Under the pieces are notes generated by a model. It was given only the letters and a program-made list of their open reading frames with translations, was not told the origin of the DNA and searched no databases. Both the position numbers and the translations under genes were made by a program. A DNA stretch of 64,000 nt, taken from contig CAZVYQ010000001.1 in NCBI GenBank assembly GCA_964631375.1, positions 95,622 through 159,621 of the forward strand. The letters run 5' to 3'. Of this stretch, positions 39,353-48,296 are shown in pieces (within the stretch, counting starts at the first letter, position 1; every line of letters begins with the position of its first letter). The stretch comes from JAAYYM01 sp964631375 (GTDB lineage: Bacteria; Bacillota; Clostridia; Lachnospirales; Lachnospiraceae).

Positions 39353-40080
39353 AAGCTCTGTTCCTTTCCAGTCAGATCTAAGAAGATCTCCTCCAGATTC
39401 TTACTTGGGTCCATCTCATGCAGCAGATTGAGTTCACCCTGATACATCATCTTGCCATTTGCGATAATTCCGATGTCCTCTGCCATCTGATCGATCTCCG
39501 ACAGCAAATGACTGGAAACGATGACTGTCATTCCATACTGCTTGGGCAGTGATTTGATCAATCCACGCATCTCCTGTATTCCTGCAGGATCCAGACCATT
39601 GGTTGGCTCATCCAGAATAAGCAGTTTGGGAAAAGAAAGCAAAGCTGATGCCAGTCCCAGCCGTTGCTTCATTCCCAGTGAGTATGCAGCTGTCTTTTTA
39701 TTCCCTTGTCTGTCCAGTCTGACAATCTCCAAAACCTTGTCAATATTGCTGTCCGGTAAACCTAAGAGTGTGGCAGATATCTTCAGGTTTTCTCTTGCCG
39801 TCAGATGACCATAGTAAGATGGTGTCTCAATGAGTGACCCTATTTCCTTCAGAATCTCCATACGGTTTTTTGAATTTACCCGCTTTCCGAAAATATCAAT
39901 CTCACCTGCCGTCGGTCGAACTAACCCTAACAGCATCTTGAGTGTAGTTGATTTCCCGGCACCGTTTGGTCCTAAAAACCCATAAATGCGGTTCTCCTTT
40001 ACCTCCATGTCAAGCTGATGCACTGCATCAAAATCCCCATATCTCTTGGTCAGAGCATTGGTCTGTACAATTTGATTCAT
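39349..40080 (-). CDS. Lantibiotic-protection-type ABC ATPase (MutF/LanF-like)
   Basis: The 243-residue ATPase has Walker A G-P-N-G-A-G-K-S-T, signature Y-S-L-G-M-K-Q-R-L-G, Walker B L-L-I-L-D-E-P-T-N-G-L-D-P-A-G and H-loop V-S-S-H-L-L-S-E. These are features of BcrA/LanF-type exporters for bacitracin or lantibiotics. An ATG three codons upstream (40089) abuts the AAAGG site, so 40080 is preferred. Its gene is divergent from a response regulator whose probable binding repeats lie in between. Confidence 0.9.
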   Translation of the reverse strand: MNQIVQTNALTKRYGDFDAVHQLDMEVKENRIYGFLGPNGAGKSTTLKMLLGLVRPTAGEIDIFGKRVNSKNRMEILKEIGSLIETPSYYGHLTARENLKISATLLGLPDSNIDKVLEIVRLDRQGNKKTAAYSLGMKQRLGLASALLSFPKLLILDEPTNGLDPAGIQEMRGLIKSLPKQYGMTVIVSSHLLSEIDQMAEDIGIIANGKMMYQGELNLLHEMDPSKNLEEIFLDLTGKEQSL

Positions 40081-40146
40081 ATCATTCATCCTTTCTCAAT
40101 CTGTTTTTTGATTAATCCAATCATACCGCCCTCCCCTTTCAGGAAA

Positions 40147-40179
40147 CTTAACGCATCCTTACAACAACCTTAACTTTTG
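40147..40179. promoter_or_regulatory. Three 11-bp direct repeats, probable response-regulator site
   Basis: CTTAACGCATC, CTTACAACAAC and CTTAACTTTTG follow each other with an 11-bp period between the divergent ABC and two-component operons. OmpR/PhoB-type regulators bind such direct repeats spaced by one helical turn. Confidence 0.6.
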
Positions 40180-40248
40180 CAAAAACTTCTGGAAGGCATT
40201 TCAAAATCACAGAAATATGATACTATTTAGTTAGGAAGGTGACTGTAT

Positions 40249-40953
40249 ATGAATGAACTGAACAACCGAAAGATACTAATCGTAGATGATGAAGCAGAGC
40301 TTTTAAAGGTAACCGGTGATGCACTGATCAGGGAGGGATATTGCAATATCCACACTGCAATGAACTGTCAGGATGCCCTTCATATCCTACATACCCAGCC
40401 AATTGCACTGTGCATTCTGGATGTCATGCTGCCGGATGGCAATGGATTCTCTCTCTATGAAGAGATTCGAAAGACTTCACAGGCTCCTGTCATTTTCCTG
40501 ACCGCAAGAGGAGAGGATGAAGATCGGATCCGGGGTCTGGAGCTGGGTGCAGATGATTATATCGTCAAACCCTTTTTAACCAGAGAACTACTTTTGCGTG
40601 TAACAGCCCTGCTGCGTCGTACCTATCAGAAGCCACAGGAGGAAATGCGTTTTCATGCCGGATCACGTCTGGTTGATTTTGAAACTGCCTCTGTTTCCTC
40701 AGAAAATGGTTCTGTTTCTCTCACTGCCAAGGAATTTATCCTCCTCAAGAAGCTATGGGAGAATCGAAACCGCATCGTCACGAATGATGCCCTCTGTCTG
40801 GCTGCCTGGGGGGATGCATACTATGGCTATGAAAATACCTTGATGGTACATATCAGAAGAATACGTGAGAAATTAGAGGACAATCCTTCCTCCCCAAAGC
40901 ATCTGATCACAGTGAAAGGACTTGGTTACAAGCTGGTGACAGAATATGAATAA
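40249..40953 (+). CDS. OmpR/PhoB-family response regulator
   Basis: The 234-residue protein has a receiver domain (I-V-D-D-E-A-E-L; phospho-acceptor Asp in C-I-L-D-V-M-L-P-D-G; F-L-T-A-R-G; V-K-P-F). A winged-helix domain follows (L-T-A-K-E-F-I-L-L-K-K-L; V-H-I-R-R-I-R-E-K-L-E-D-N). It probably responds to a cell-wall peptide antibiotic and controls the divergent LanFEG-type transporter. An AGGAAGGTG site precedes the start. It overlaps the kinase gene by 8 nt. Confidence 0.94.
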   Translation: MNELNNRKILIVDDEAELLKVTGDALIREGYCNIHTAMNCQDALHILHTQPIALCILDVMLPDGNGFSLYEEIRKTSQAPVIFLTARGEDEDRIRGLELGADDYIVKPFLTRELLLRVTALLRRTYQKPQEEMRFHAGSRLVDFETASVSSENGSVSLTAKEFILLKKLWENRNRIVTNDALCLAAWGDAYYGYENTLMVHIRRIREKLEDNPSSPKHLITVKGLGYKLVTEYE

Positions 40954-42283
40954 AACAGCACTGAAAATCGGACTTCGATTTACATTAACTGCAGCAGTCA
41001 TTGCAACATTATTACTGTGCATTAACTTTCTTGGCTTTGCTGCGATTTCAAGTGATCCAAATCGGCTAATCAACTCTCCGCAGAGACGTCTGTGGACTGC
41101 CAGTGAACATTTGTCTTATGAAAATGGGGTTGTCTCACTGGATGACAGTGTAAAGATATCTGCAGAGGATTGGTTGATCCTGATTAACGAACAAGGAGAC
41201 ATCATCTGGTCACTGCAAAAACCTAATGATATTCCTGACCATTATAGTCTAAATGACATTGCCAGTATGACAAAATGGTATCTGAATGATTATCCTGTCT
41301 ATGTTGAGACAAAGGATTTTGGATTGCTGGTGTTGGGTACTGCTAAGTATTCTGTTGGAAAATATGATATTGAATATACAATGGAATGGTTTGATACACT
41401 TCCCCAGAGATTGTTGACCGTATTAGTCATGAATTTAATTCTTGCCGGTGTTTTTGCTGTTCTTTTGGGTACCTCACTTTTTGGCAGACTTCGTGAATTT
41501 ACGAACGGAATTGGCAATCTGCGTCAAGAAAAACCGGTTGTTTTAAAAGAAAAGGGATTGTTTAAAGAACTGTCCAAGAGCATCAATGAGACCTCTCGTT
41601 CTCTGGAGAGAAAAAACACTGCCCTCGCTGCCAAGGAGCAGGCACGTGTGAACTGGATCGCAGGAATTTCTCATGACATTCGCACTCCGCTTTCCATTAT
41701 CCTCGGCAATGCAGAGGCCTTGGAAGCACAGGAGGATATGTCTGAGGATGGCAAAGCAAGGGCAGGTATCATTATAAAACAAAGTACCAGAATCAAGAAA
41801 TTAGTTGAGGATCTCAATCTGATCTCCTCTCTTGAATATGATATGCAGCCTGCCAAAAGGAAGGAAATACGTCTCTGTCCGCTTCTACGTCAGATTGTGA
41901 CTGACATGATCAACAGTGGTCAGACTGAAAACTTTGAATTTATCTTAGATCTAAGAGATGAACAAATGAAAGCACTGATTGATGAACCACTCTTTGAGCG
42001 GGCAATCTATAATCTACTGCATAACAGCGTTGCACATAATCCGGATGGCTGTCGGATTGAATTGTCTGCTCATATGGAAGCAGAACAGTCCATGATTACA
42101 ATCAGAGATCATGGCTGTGGTGTGCCTTCTGAGATACTGGAGAAAATAACAGAAATGCCAAAGACAGCCCATGGTATTGGACTGCCTCTGGCTTATAAGA
42201 TTATAACTGTTCATGGTGGCAGGATGACTGCCAAAAATGATGGTGGCTTTGTTGTGCAGATTGAACTTCCTGTAGTGGACTGA
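40946..42283 (+). CDS. Sensor histidine kinase
   Basis: The 445-residue kinase has two transmembrane segments (about 12-34 and 148-170) with an extracellular sensor of about 110 residues between them, then a linker. The HisKA motif is G-I-S-H-D-I-R-T-P-L-S-I, and the ATPase domain has an N-box (L-L-H-N-S-V-A-H-N) and G1 box D-H-G-C-G-V. The sensor is longer than that of the intramembrane-sensing BceS-type kinases, so it may bind its ligand directly. Its partner is the response regulator just upstream. Confidence 0.93.
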   Translation: MNKTALKIGLRFTLTAAVIATLLLCINFLGFAAISSDPNRLINSPQRRLWTASEHLSYENGVVSLDDSVKISAEDWLILINEQGDIIWSLQKPNDIPDHYSLNDIASMTKWYLNDYPVYVETKDFGLLVLGTAKYSVGKYDIEYTMEWFDTLPQRLLTVLVMNLILAGVFAVLLGTSLFGRLREFTNGIGNLRQEKPVVLKEKGLFKELSKSINETSRSLERKNTALAAKEQARVNWIAGISHDIRTPLSIILGNAEALEAQEDMSEDGKARAGIIIKQSTRIKKLVEDLNLISSLEYDMQPAKRKEIRLCPLLRQIVTDMINSGQTENFEFILDLRDEQMKALIDEPLFERAIYNLLHNSVAHNPDGCRIELSAHMEAEQSMITIRDHGCGVPSEILEKITEMPKTAHGIGLPLAYKIITVHGGRMTAKNDGGFVVQIELPVVD

Positions 42284-42322
42284 GTATAGCCATTTTTTTA
42301 TCTGCTATCTTTCTACCTACTA

Positions 42323-44899
42323 TCAATGTGCAACCAATTTCTGATTCTCCACATCAATGGTGATGGTCTGCCCCTCTTTCACCTCATCTGCCAGTATCTT
42401 CTTGGCAACCAGTGTCTCTACATTTTTCTGCAGATATCGTTTCAACGGACGGGCTCCATAGACTGGGTCATAGCCTGCTTCTACAATATAATCCTCTGCT
42501 GCAGGTGTCAACGCGATGGTTAGATTCTTATCCTCAACACGTCTGTTCAAATCATCAATCAAAAGCTTGATAATGCCACCAATGTTTGACTTTGTAAGTG
42601 GTCTAAACAAAATTGTCTCGTCCAGTCGATTCAGGAATTCAGGTCTAAAATGCTCTCTCAGATCATTCATAACCATCTGTTCAGCCTCCGGCTTGATCGT
42701 ACCATCTGCTGCAATCCCTTCCAGCAAATATTCTGAACCAATGTTAGAGGTCATAATCAGAATTGTATTCTTAAAGTCTACTGTACGACCCTGAGAATCT
42801 GTTACACGTCCATCATCCAGTACCTGTAGTAATACATTAAATACATCAGGATGTGCCTTTTCTATCTCATCAAACAAAACAACTGAGTAAGGTTTTCTTC
42901 TGACTGCTTCGGTCAATTGTCCACCCTCCTCATATCCCACATATCCCGGAGGTGCTCCGATTAGACGTGACACTGAGAATTTCTCCATGTATTCACTCAT
43001 ATCAATACGTACCATATTGGATTCATCATCAAACAAGCTGGCTGCCAATGCTTTTGCAAGCTCTGTCTTTCCGACTCCGGTAGGTCCCAGGAACAGGAAG
43101 GAACCAATTGGTTTTGTTGGGTCTTTGATTCCAGCTTTGGAACGGATGATCGCCTCTGTTACCTTTGTGACGCCCTCCTCCTGTCCAATTACTCTCTTGT
43201 GCAGTTCATCATCCAGATGCAGTGTCTTGGAACGTTCACTCTCTGTCAGCTTAGCAACAGGTATTCCTGTCCAACGGGAGATGATTCTTGCAATCTCCTC
43301 ATCGGATACACTCTCATGCACCAGCGTCAGACCTTCTTCTTTGACCTTTCGCTCCTCTATCTCCAACTGCTCCTTCAGTTTTGGAAGCTGGTTATACTGC
43401 AGTTCACTTGCTTTCTCATACTCACCTGCACGTGTTTCTACCTCAATCTGATTATTCAACGCTTCGATTTCCTCACGCAGCTTATGAAGCTTGGTAAGAG
43501 ATGCCTTTTCATTTTCCCATTGTGCCTTGCCTGCAGTCAGCTTCTCATTGAGCTCGGCAAGCTCCTTCTGCAGTGTTGCCAGACGTTCTTGACTCAGGTG
43601 GTCAGTTTCCTTTTTCAAGGCTTCTGCCTCTATGGTCATCTGGGTTGCCTTACGATTCAGTTCATCCAGTTCTGTCGGCATGGAGTCCTGCTCTGTCTTA
43701 ATCAATGCACAGGCTTCATCGACCAGATCGATTGCCTTATCAGGCAGGAATCTGTCAGAGATATATCTATGTGATAGTACTGCTGCTGAGACAAGTGCTG
43801 TATCCATGATTTTCACTCCATGGAATACCTCATATCTCTCTTTTAGTCCACGCAAAATGGAGATTGTGTCCTCTACTGTCGGTTCATCTACCATAACAGG
43901 CTGAAAACGTCTCTCGAGTGCTGCATCCTTCTCAATATACTGTCTGTATTCATCCAGTGTTGTCGCACCGATACAATGAAGCTCTCCTCTTGCAAGCATG
44001 GGTTTGAGCATATTGCCTGCATCCATTGCGCCATCCGTCTTTCCTGCACCTACGATCAGATGCAGCTCATCAATGAACAGAATGATCTGTCCGTCACTGT
44101 TCTTGACATCCTCCAAAACAGCCTTTAATCTTTCTTCAAACTCTCCACGGTACTTGGCTCCTGCAACCAGTGCACCCATATCCAGTGAAAAGACTTTCTT
44201 ATCCTTCAGCCCTTCCGGAACATCACCGCGTACAATACGCTGTGCCAGCCCCTCTACGACTGCAGTCTTGCCGACACCCGGTTCACCAATGAGCACCGGA
44301 TTGTTCTTGGTCTTACGTGACAGGATACGAATGATATTTCGGATCTCATTATCTCGTCCAATGACCGGATCCAGCTTTTGATTTTTTGCCTTTTCTACTA
44401 GGTCCTGACCATATTTCTCAAGTGTATCATAGGTTGCCTCAGGATTATCTGTTGTCACTCTCTGATTGCCGCGTACAGTAGACAATGCCTGTAGGAAGCG
44501 GTCTCTAGTGATGCCGTATTCCTTCCAGATCTTCTTCATGGCTTCATTTGGATATTTAAGAAGGGAAAGAAATAAATGTTCAACAGATACATATTCGTCC
44601 CCCATCTGCTTGGCTTCATCCTCTGCATGAATCAAGACCTTATTTAACTGATTTCCGATATAGACCTGTCCACCCTGTACCTTGACACGTTTCTCAAGAT
44701 ATTCCTCTGCCTTGTCCACAAAGTGCTCCTTATTAATCTCCATCTTCTCGATCAGTTTTAGAATCAGGCTGTCCTCCTGCCGTAGTAATGCATACAGCAG
44801 ATGCTCCTGCTCGATCTCCTGATTGCCGAATTCATAAGCTAACTTTTCGCAGTCATTGACTGCTTCGATTGATTTCTGCGTGAATTTTTGTATGTTCAT
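42323..44899 (-). CDS. clpB: ATP-dependent chaperone ClpB
   Basis: ClpB is a hexameric disaggregase that works with DnaK. The 858-residue protein has the N domain (about 1-150), NBD1 with Walker A G-E-P-G-V-G-K-T, and a coiled-coil middle domain (about 400-525, charged heptads). NBD2 follows with G-P-T-G-V-G-K-T and a C-terminal D2 small domain. The long middle domain separates ClpB from ClpC and ClpE. A GGAGGACG ribosome site precedes the start. No CIRCE element or CtsR repeat was seen in the promoter. Confidence 0.95.
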   Translation of the reverse strand: MNIQKFTQKSIEAVNDCEKLAYEFGNQEIEQEHLLYALLRQEDSLILKLIEKMEINKEHFVDKAEEYLEKRVKVQGGQVYIGNQLNKVLIHAEDEAKQMGDEYVSVEHLFLSLLKYPNEAMKKIWKEYGITRDRFLQALSTVRGNQRVTTDNPEATYDTLEKYGQDLVEKAKNQKLDPVIGRDNEIRNIIRILSRKTKNNPVLIGEPGVGKTAVVEGLAQRIVRGDVPEGLKDKKVFSLDMGALVAGAKYRGEFEERLKAVLEDVKNSDGQIILFIDELHLIVGAGKTDGAMDAGNMLKPMLARGELHCIGATTLDEYRQYIEKDAALERRFQPVMVDEPTVEDTISILRGLKERYEVFHGVKIMDTALVSAAVLSHRYISDRFLPDKAIDLVDEACALIKTEQDSMPTELDELNRKATQMTIEAEALKKETDHLSQERLATLQKELAELNEKLTAGKAQWENEKASLTKLHKLREEIEALNNQIEVETRAGEYEKASELQYNQLPKLKEQLEIEERKVKEEGLTLVHESVSDEEIARIISRWTGIPVAKLTESERSKTLHLDDELHKRVIGQEEGVTKVTEAIIRSKAGIKDPTKPIGSFLFLGPTGVGKTELAKALAASLFDDESNMVRIDMSEYMEKFSVSRLIGAPPGYVGYEEGGQLTEAVRRKPYSVVLFDEIEKAHPDVFNVLLQVLDDGRVTDSQGRTVDFKNTILIMTSNIGSEYLLEGIAADGTIKPEAEQMVMNDLREHFRPEFLNRLDETILFRPLTKSNIGGIIKLLIDDLNRRVEDKNLTIALTPAAEDYIVEAGYDPVYGARPLKRYLQKNVETLVAKKILADEVKEGQTITIDVENQKLVAH

Positions 44900-44996
44900 A
44901 GTCTCGTCCTCCTTGCATTATCTCCACTTCTGTTTTCTCTATTTAGATTTACATTTTATTGTTATCTGTTCCTTTTGTTTTATTTGTTCTACCCTT

Positions 44997-45024
44997 ACTA
45001 TAACATATAGATTGCAGATGTCAA
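44997..45024 (-). promoter_or_regulatory. clpB promoter
   Basis: On the minus strand TTGACA (45019-45024), a 16-bp spacer and TATAGT (44997-45002), about 100 bp upstream of clpB. Sigma-A type. CIRCE and CtsR sites are absent by eye. Confidence 0.65.
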
Positions 45025-45184
45025 TACTATTTTTCATGTATATTTGTTTATCTTCTATGTCATATCTCTTATATGTTTATGCTCTTTATGCTATTTCTCT
45101 TTTGTATTGTTCCTCTTTACATTTGATTTTCTAATTCAATGCGTGTATGATTGGATAAGTAAATTCAACAAGGAGATAGGATCT

Positions 45185-45598
45185 ATGGCACGACGTAGGA
45201 AGAAAAGTTTTGCACAAAAAATGCTGCCCGTTTATATCATTCTTTTAGGCATCATTGCAGTTTGTGTTGTAATTTTATTGAAAAAGGATGCGATCTCATC
45301 CAAGGCAAAACAGGTCGTGATAGAAAAGGCTGCTGAGCAGGTCATTCAGTCTCAGACAGGTAGCTCTGTCAGCATTAGTGAAATGAAAAAACAGATGGAA
45401 CCGGCAGATGCCGAAGAAGTGGATTCTCTTATGCAAAAATATGCCGAGGGCGATACTATCTCAGAATGTGCCAACCTATACAAATCCGGTGGCATTGATG
45501 CTGTAAAGGAATATATGCAGACCGAGGTCGATCCCGCAGACGCAGCACGTCTGCAGGAATTATATCAAAAGTACGGCGACACTCTGCAACAAAATTAA
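45185..45598 (+). CDS. Single-span membrane protein of unknown function
   Basis: The 137-residue product begins M-A-R-R-R-K-K-S-F, has one transmembrane segment (about 14-36) and an outward or cytosolic helical domain. That domain has two related stretches, Y-A-E-G-D-T-I-S-E-C-A-N-L-Y-K-S-G-G-I and V-D-P-A-D-A-A-R-L-Q-E-L-Y-Q-K-Y-G-D. I do not recognise the family. AAGGAGATAGG fixes the start at 45185; a longer frame from 45044 lacks a ribosome site. It is divergent from clpB and convergent with the flavoprotein gene. By charge bias the C-terminal part is probably outside the cell. Confidence 0.75.
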   Translation: MARRRKKSFAQKMLPVYIILLGIIAVCVVILLKKDAISSKAKQVVIEKAAEQVIQSQTGSSVSISEMKKQMEPADAEEVDSLMQKYAEGDTISECANLYKSGGIDAVKEYMQTEVDPADAARLQELYQKYGDTLQQN

Positions 45599-45622
45599 TT
45601 CAAATTCATCTATATCATCCTT

Positions 45623-46246
45623 TTACCGGATAAAATTGGTTCTCTGATTTCTCTCTGCAACAGGTATTTTTACTCCTGCTGCTTTGCCTGCTTCGATACT
45701 CTTTAAGAGCCAAGCCATATTGCGTCCGAGATTACGCATGGTCTGCAAGCCTTCCAAATCCTTTTTTACATCCTCCGGTGTGCTTCCATGTACCATATTC
45801 CAATAGGTTGAACTGATGACTGGCATCTGATTGATGGTAAAATACTTATTTAATACATCAATAGAGGCTGTCGTGCCACCACGTCTGGCAGATGTCACTG
45901 CTGCTCCCGGCTTGTATGCAAAACAAGAGCTGCCTGCATAGAACATCCGATCCAGAACAGATAAAATCCTGCCGTCCGGATGTGCATAGTAAACAGGTGA
46001 GCCAAAAATGAAACCATCTGCTTCCTTCGCTTTTAAAATCCATTCATTCACCATATCATCCTCAAAAATACACTGATTTTTCCCAGCACATTGTCCGCAG
46101 CCAATACAATCCCTGACAGGTTTATTCCCGATTTGCAGAATCTCCGTTCCGATTCCCTCCTGGATTAATGTTGCTGCCACCTCTGTCAATGCAGTGTAAG
46201 TACATCCCTTGGCGTTGGGACTACCGTTAAATAATAAAACCTTCAT
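45623..46246 (-). CDS. Flavodoxin-fold NAD(P)H-dependent oxidoreductase
   Basis: The 207-residue protein is of the NADPH-dependent FMN reductase/iron-sulfur-flavoprotein group. It has the FMN phosphate loop F-N-G-S-P-N-A-K-G-C-T, a Cys cluster C-I-G-C-G-Q-C-A-G-K-N-Q-C-I-F, and G-S-P-V-Y-Y. The four Cys (about 46-58) could hold an iron-sulfur cluster. It probably transfers electrons in anaerobic redox or stress metabolism. GGAAAGCG precedes the start. Substrate unknown. Confidence 0.87.
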   Translation of the reverse strand: MKVLLFNGSPNAKGCTYTALTEVAATLIQEGIGTEILQIGNKPVRDCIGCGQCAGKNQCIFEDDMVNEWILKAKEADGFIFGSPVYYAHPDGRILSVLDRMFYAGSSCFAYKPGAAVTSARRGGTTASIDVLNKYFTINQMPVISSTYWNMVHGSTPEDVKKDLEGLQTMRNLGRNMAWLLKSIEAGKAAGVKIPVAERNQRTNFIR

Positions 46247-46402
46247 ATCGCTTTCCTCCTGCTATGAATGTTAAGAATGCAAATCATAAAGTATTTTCAG
46301 TTGCATTCTTATAAAAATATTGCTATACTTTGATTGTTGCAAACAAATCATTGACTATTATATTATGCTACATAATTTAATAGATTCATAGGAGAAATTA
46401 TT

Positions 46403-46516
46403 ATGGAATTAATCTTTGCCGGAATTGTAGGAATTGCAATTATCGCTGCTGTCATTGCAGCAATCGTATCAACGGTATCTGCCGCTGCCGCAGTTGCAGA
46501 TGAGGATGAAGAATAG
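46403..46516 (+). CDS. 37-residue hydrophobic peptide with acidic tail
   Basis: A very short gene with a good AGGAG site 9 nt upstream of its ATG. The peptide begins M-E-L-I-F-A-G-I-V-G-I-A. It is one continuous hydrophobic helix of Ala, Ile and Val (about 3-31) and ends A-D-E-D-E-E. It has its own terminator and lies just before the BceRS-like two-component operon. It could be a membrane regulator, a toxin-like peptide or the signal for the neighbouring sensor. None of these is shown by sequence. Missed by length cut-offs. Confidence 0.72.
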   Translation: MELIFAGIVGIAIIAAVIAAIVSTVSAAAAVADEDEE

Positions 46517-46526
46517 AGAATAAATT

Positions 46527-46558
46527 GAGCCTGTCGGGATCATCCGGTAGGCTCTTTT
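46527..46558 (+). terminator. Terminator of the 37-residue peptide gene
   Basis: GAGCCTGTCGG and CCGGTAGGCTC pair around a short loop, followed by TTTT. It separates the peptide gene from the response regulator gene. A TATAAT-like -10 for the latter is at 46574-46579 without a good -35. Confidence 0.72.
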
Positions 46559-46608
46559 AAACAATACTTCTATTATAATTACAATTTGATCAATATCGGG
46601 AGGGTCGT

Positions 46609-47316
46609 ATGCCTGCAAATCAAATAACCAACCGACAAGCCAAAGAAAACATCCTGATTGTAGAGGATGATCTGACTCTGAGCAAGGGAATCGTGCTGGC
46701 TTTACAAAATCATGAGTTGAGTTTTACACAATGTCATACTCTGTCAGACGCATATAAACAGATTCAATCCCGGCTATTTCGTCTTGTCATACTTGATATC
46801 AATCTGCCTGACGGCAGTGGACTGGATTTATTACATAGGATCAAATCAGAATCCGACCTCCCGGTTATCCTGTTGACAGCAAATGATATGGAAATGGATA
46901 TTGTCACGGGATTAGAATCCGGTGCAGACGATTATATCACAAAACCATTCAGTCTGGCCATTTTGAGTGCAAGGGTCAATACACAACTTAGAAAACAGCC
47001 TGCCGGAACAACCAAAGTGATCATTGATGAATATGTATTTGATTTTGAACATATGAATTTCTCTGACCATAGCAATCCAGTAGAACTCAGTAAGACAGAA
47101 CAAAAGCTGTTGCGTTTATTAGTAGAGAACAGGGGACAGACTCTCTCGAGAGAGCAGTTGATCGACCGTGTATGGACTGACGGAGCCGAGTATGTAGATG
47201 AAAATGCACTGTCTGTCACCATCAAGCGATTACGTGATAAATTGGAGCCTCAGCCATCAAAACCTCAATACATCAAAACGGTTTATGGTCTGGGTTATGT
47301 CTGGACGGTGAGTTAG
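46609..47316 (+). CDS. OmpR/PhoB-family response regulator (BceR-like)
   Basis: The 235-residue protein has a receiver domain (I-V-E-D-D-L-T-L; Asp in V-I-L-D-I-N-L-P-D-G-S-G; L-L-T-A-N-D; T-K-P-F-S) and a winged-helix domain (L-S-K-T-E-Q-K-L-L-R-L-L; V-T-I-K-R-L-R-D-K-L-E). It is followed at once by a short kinase and then by a MacB/BceAB-like ABC transporter, the usual BceRS layout. It probably induces the transporter when a cell-wall peptide is present. A GGGAGGGT site precedes the start. Confidence 0.93.
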   Translation: MPANQITNRQAKENILIVEDDLTLSKGIVLALQNHELSFTQCHTLSDAYKQIQSRLFRLVILDINLPDGSGLDLLHRIKSESDLPVILLTANDMEMDIVTGLESGADDYITKPFSLAILSARVNTQLRKQPAGTTKVIIDEYVFDFEHMNFSDHSNPVELSKTEQKLLRLLVENRGQTLSREQLIDRVWTDGAEYVDENALSVTIKRLRDKLEPQPSKPQYIKTVYGLGYVWTVS

Positions 47317-48243
47317 ATGAATGTAATGAATTATATTCTTTTGTCTGTTGCCATTGTCGCGGTATTAACAACACTATTAACCATAGTCATCGCAAGACAT
47401 CAGACAAGAAGGATTTTAAACAATATGAGCCAAATGCTGGATCGTGCGATTCAGGGAGATTATACCGAAACACGATATGATGAAAGTCTTCTCTCAGCGG
47501 TTGAAGCAAAGCTGGATCAATACCTCTTAGCTTCCGCTGTTTCTGGTCGTAACCTTGCCGCAGAAAAGGATAAGATCAAAGAATTGATTGCTGATATATC
47601 CCATCAAACCAAGACTCCGATTGCTAATATTATGTTGTATTCTCAGCTGCTGCAAGAGCAGGAACTGCCTTCTGAGGGGCGTGAATATACAGTACAGCTC
47701 ACCGCTCAGGCAGATAAACTGAATTTCTTAATTGGGTCATTGGTCAAGGTATCACGTCTGGAGGCCGGTATCCTTACTCTCTCTCCAGTCTTGACACCCA
47801 TTCAATTAATGCTGGACAATGTCGTGGCACAGGTAACCCCCAAGGCAGCAATCAAGAATATCATTTTGCAGCAGACACCTTCTACAGAAACCGCCTGTTT
47901 TGATATCAAATGGACCACCGAAGCAATCTATAACATTGTCGACAATGCAATCAAATATACGCCTGATCAGGGCTGTGTCACCATCAGTGTATCAGCCTGT
48001 GAGTTGTTTGTTCGTATTGATATCAGAGATACCAGAATTGGTATTGCCGAAACAGAATATGCAGATATTTTCAAGCGTTTTTATCGCTCACAAACAGTGA
48101 GTACAACAGATGGAGTAGGGATTGGATTGTATCTTGCAAGACAGATCATCACTGATGAAGGCGGATATATTAAAGTCAATTCATCGCTTGGAAAAGGAAC
48201 TGTATTTTCAGTCTTTTTACCAATCGATCCAAATCTTTCATAA
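47317..48243 (+). CDS. Short sensor histidine kinase (BceS-like) with altered G1 box
   Basis: The 308-residue kinase has a single N-terminal membrane segment (about 5-24) and almost no extracellular part, so it must sense through a partner such as the transporter. HisKA is D-I-S-H-Q-T-K-T-P-I-A-N, the N-box N-I-V-D-N-A-I-K-Y-T-P and the G2 region T-D-G-V-G-I-G-L-Y-L-A-R. The G1 box reads D-T-R-I-G-I, where the usual D-x-G-x-G has Arg240 in place of the first Gly. One base (GGA to AGA) would explain it. The start directly follows the regulator's stop. Confidence 0.9.
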   Translation: MNVMNYILLSVAIVAVLTTLLTIVIARHQTRRILNNMSQMLDRAIQGDYTETRYDESLLSAVEAKLDQYLLASAVSGRNLAAEKDKIKELIADISHQTKTPIANIMLYSQLLQEQELPSEGREYTVQLTAQADKLNFLIGSLVKVSRLEAGILTLSPVLTPIQLMLDNVVAQVTPKAAIKNIILQQTPSTETACFDIKWTTEAIYNIVDNAIKYTPDQGCVTISVSACELFVRIDIRDTRIGIAETEYADIFKRFYRSQTVSTTDGVGIGLYLARQIITDEGGYIKVNSSLGKGTVFSVFLPIDPNLS

Positions 48244-48296
48244 CTGTTAGATTTCATTTGCATTGAGAAAGATTGTAGAAAGAAGTACCTGATAAA

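Noticed and set aside
42987..43774. Long plus-strand frames opposite clpB
   Set aside because: They are antisense to conserved ClpB domains and have no ribosome site or family likeness.
44900..45100. Search for CIRCE or CtsR sites upstream of clpB
   Set aside because: No TTAGCACTC dyad and no GGTCAAA direct repeat could be found.
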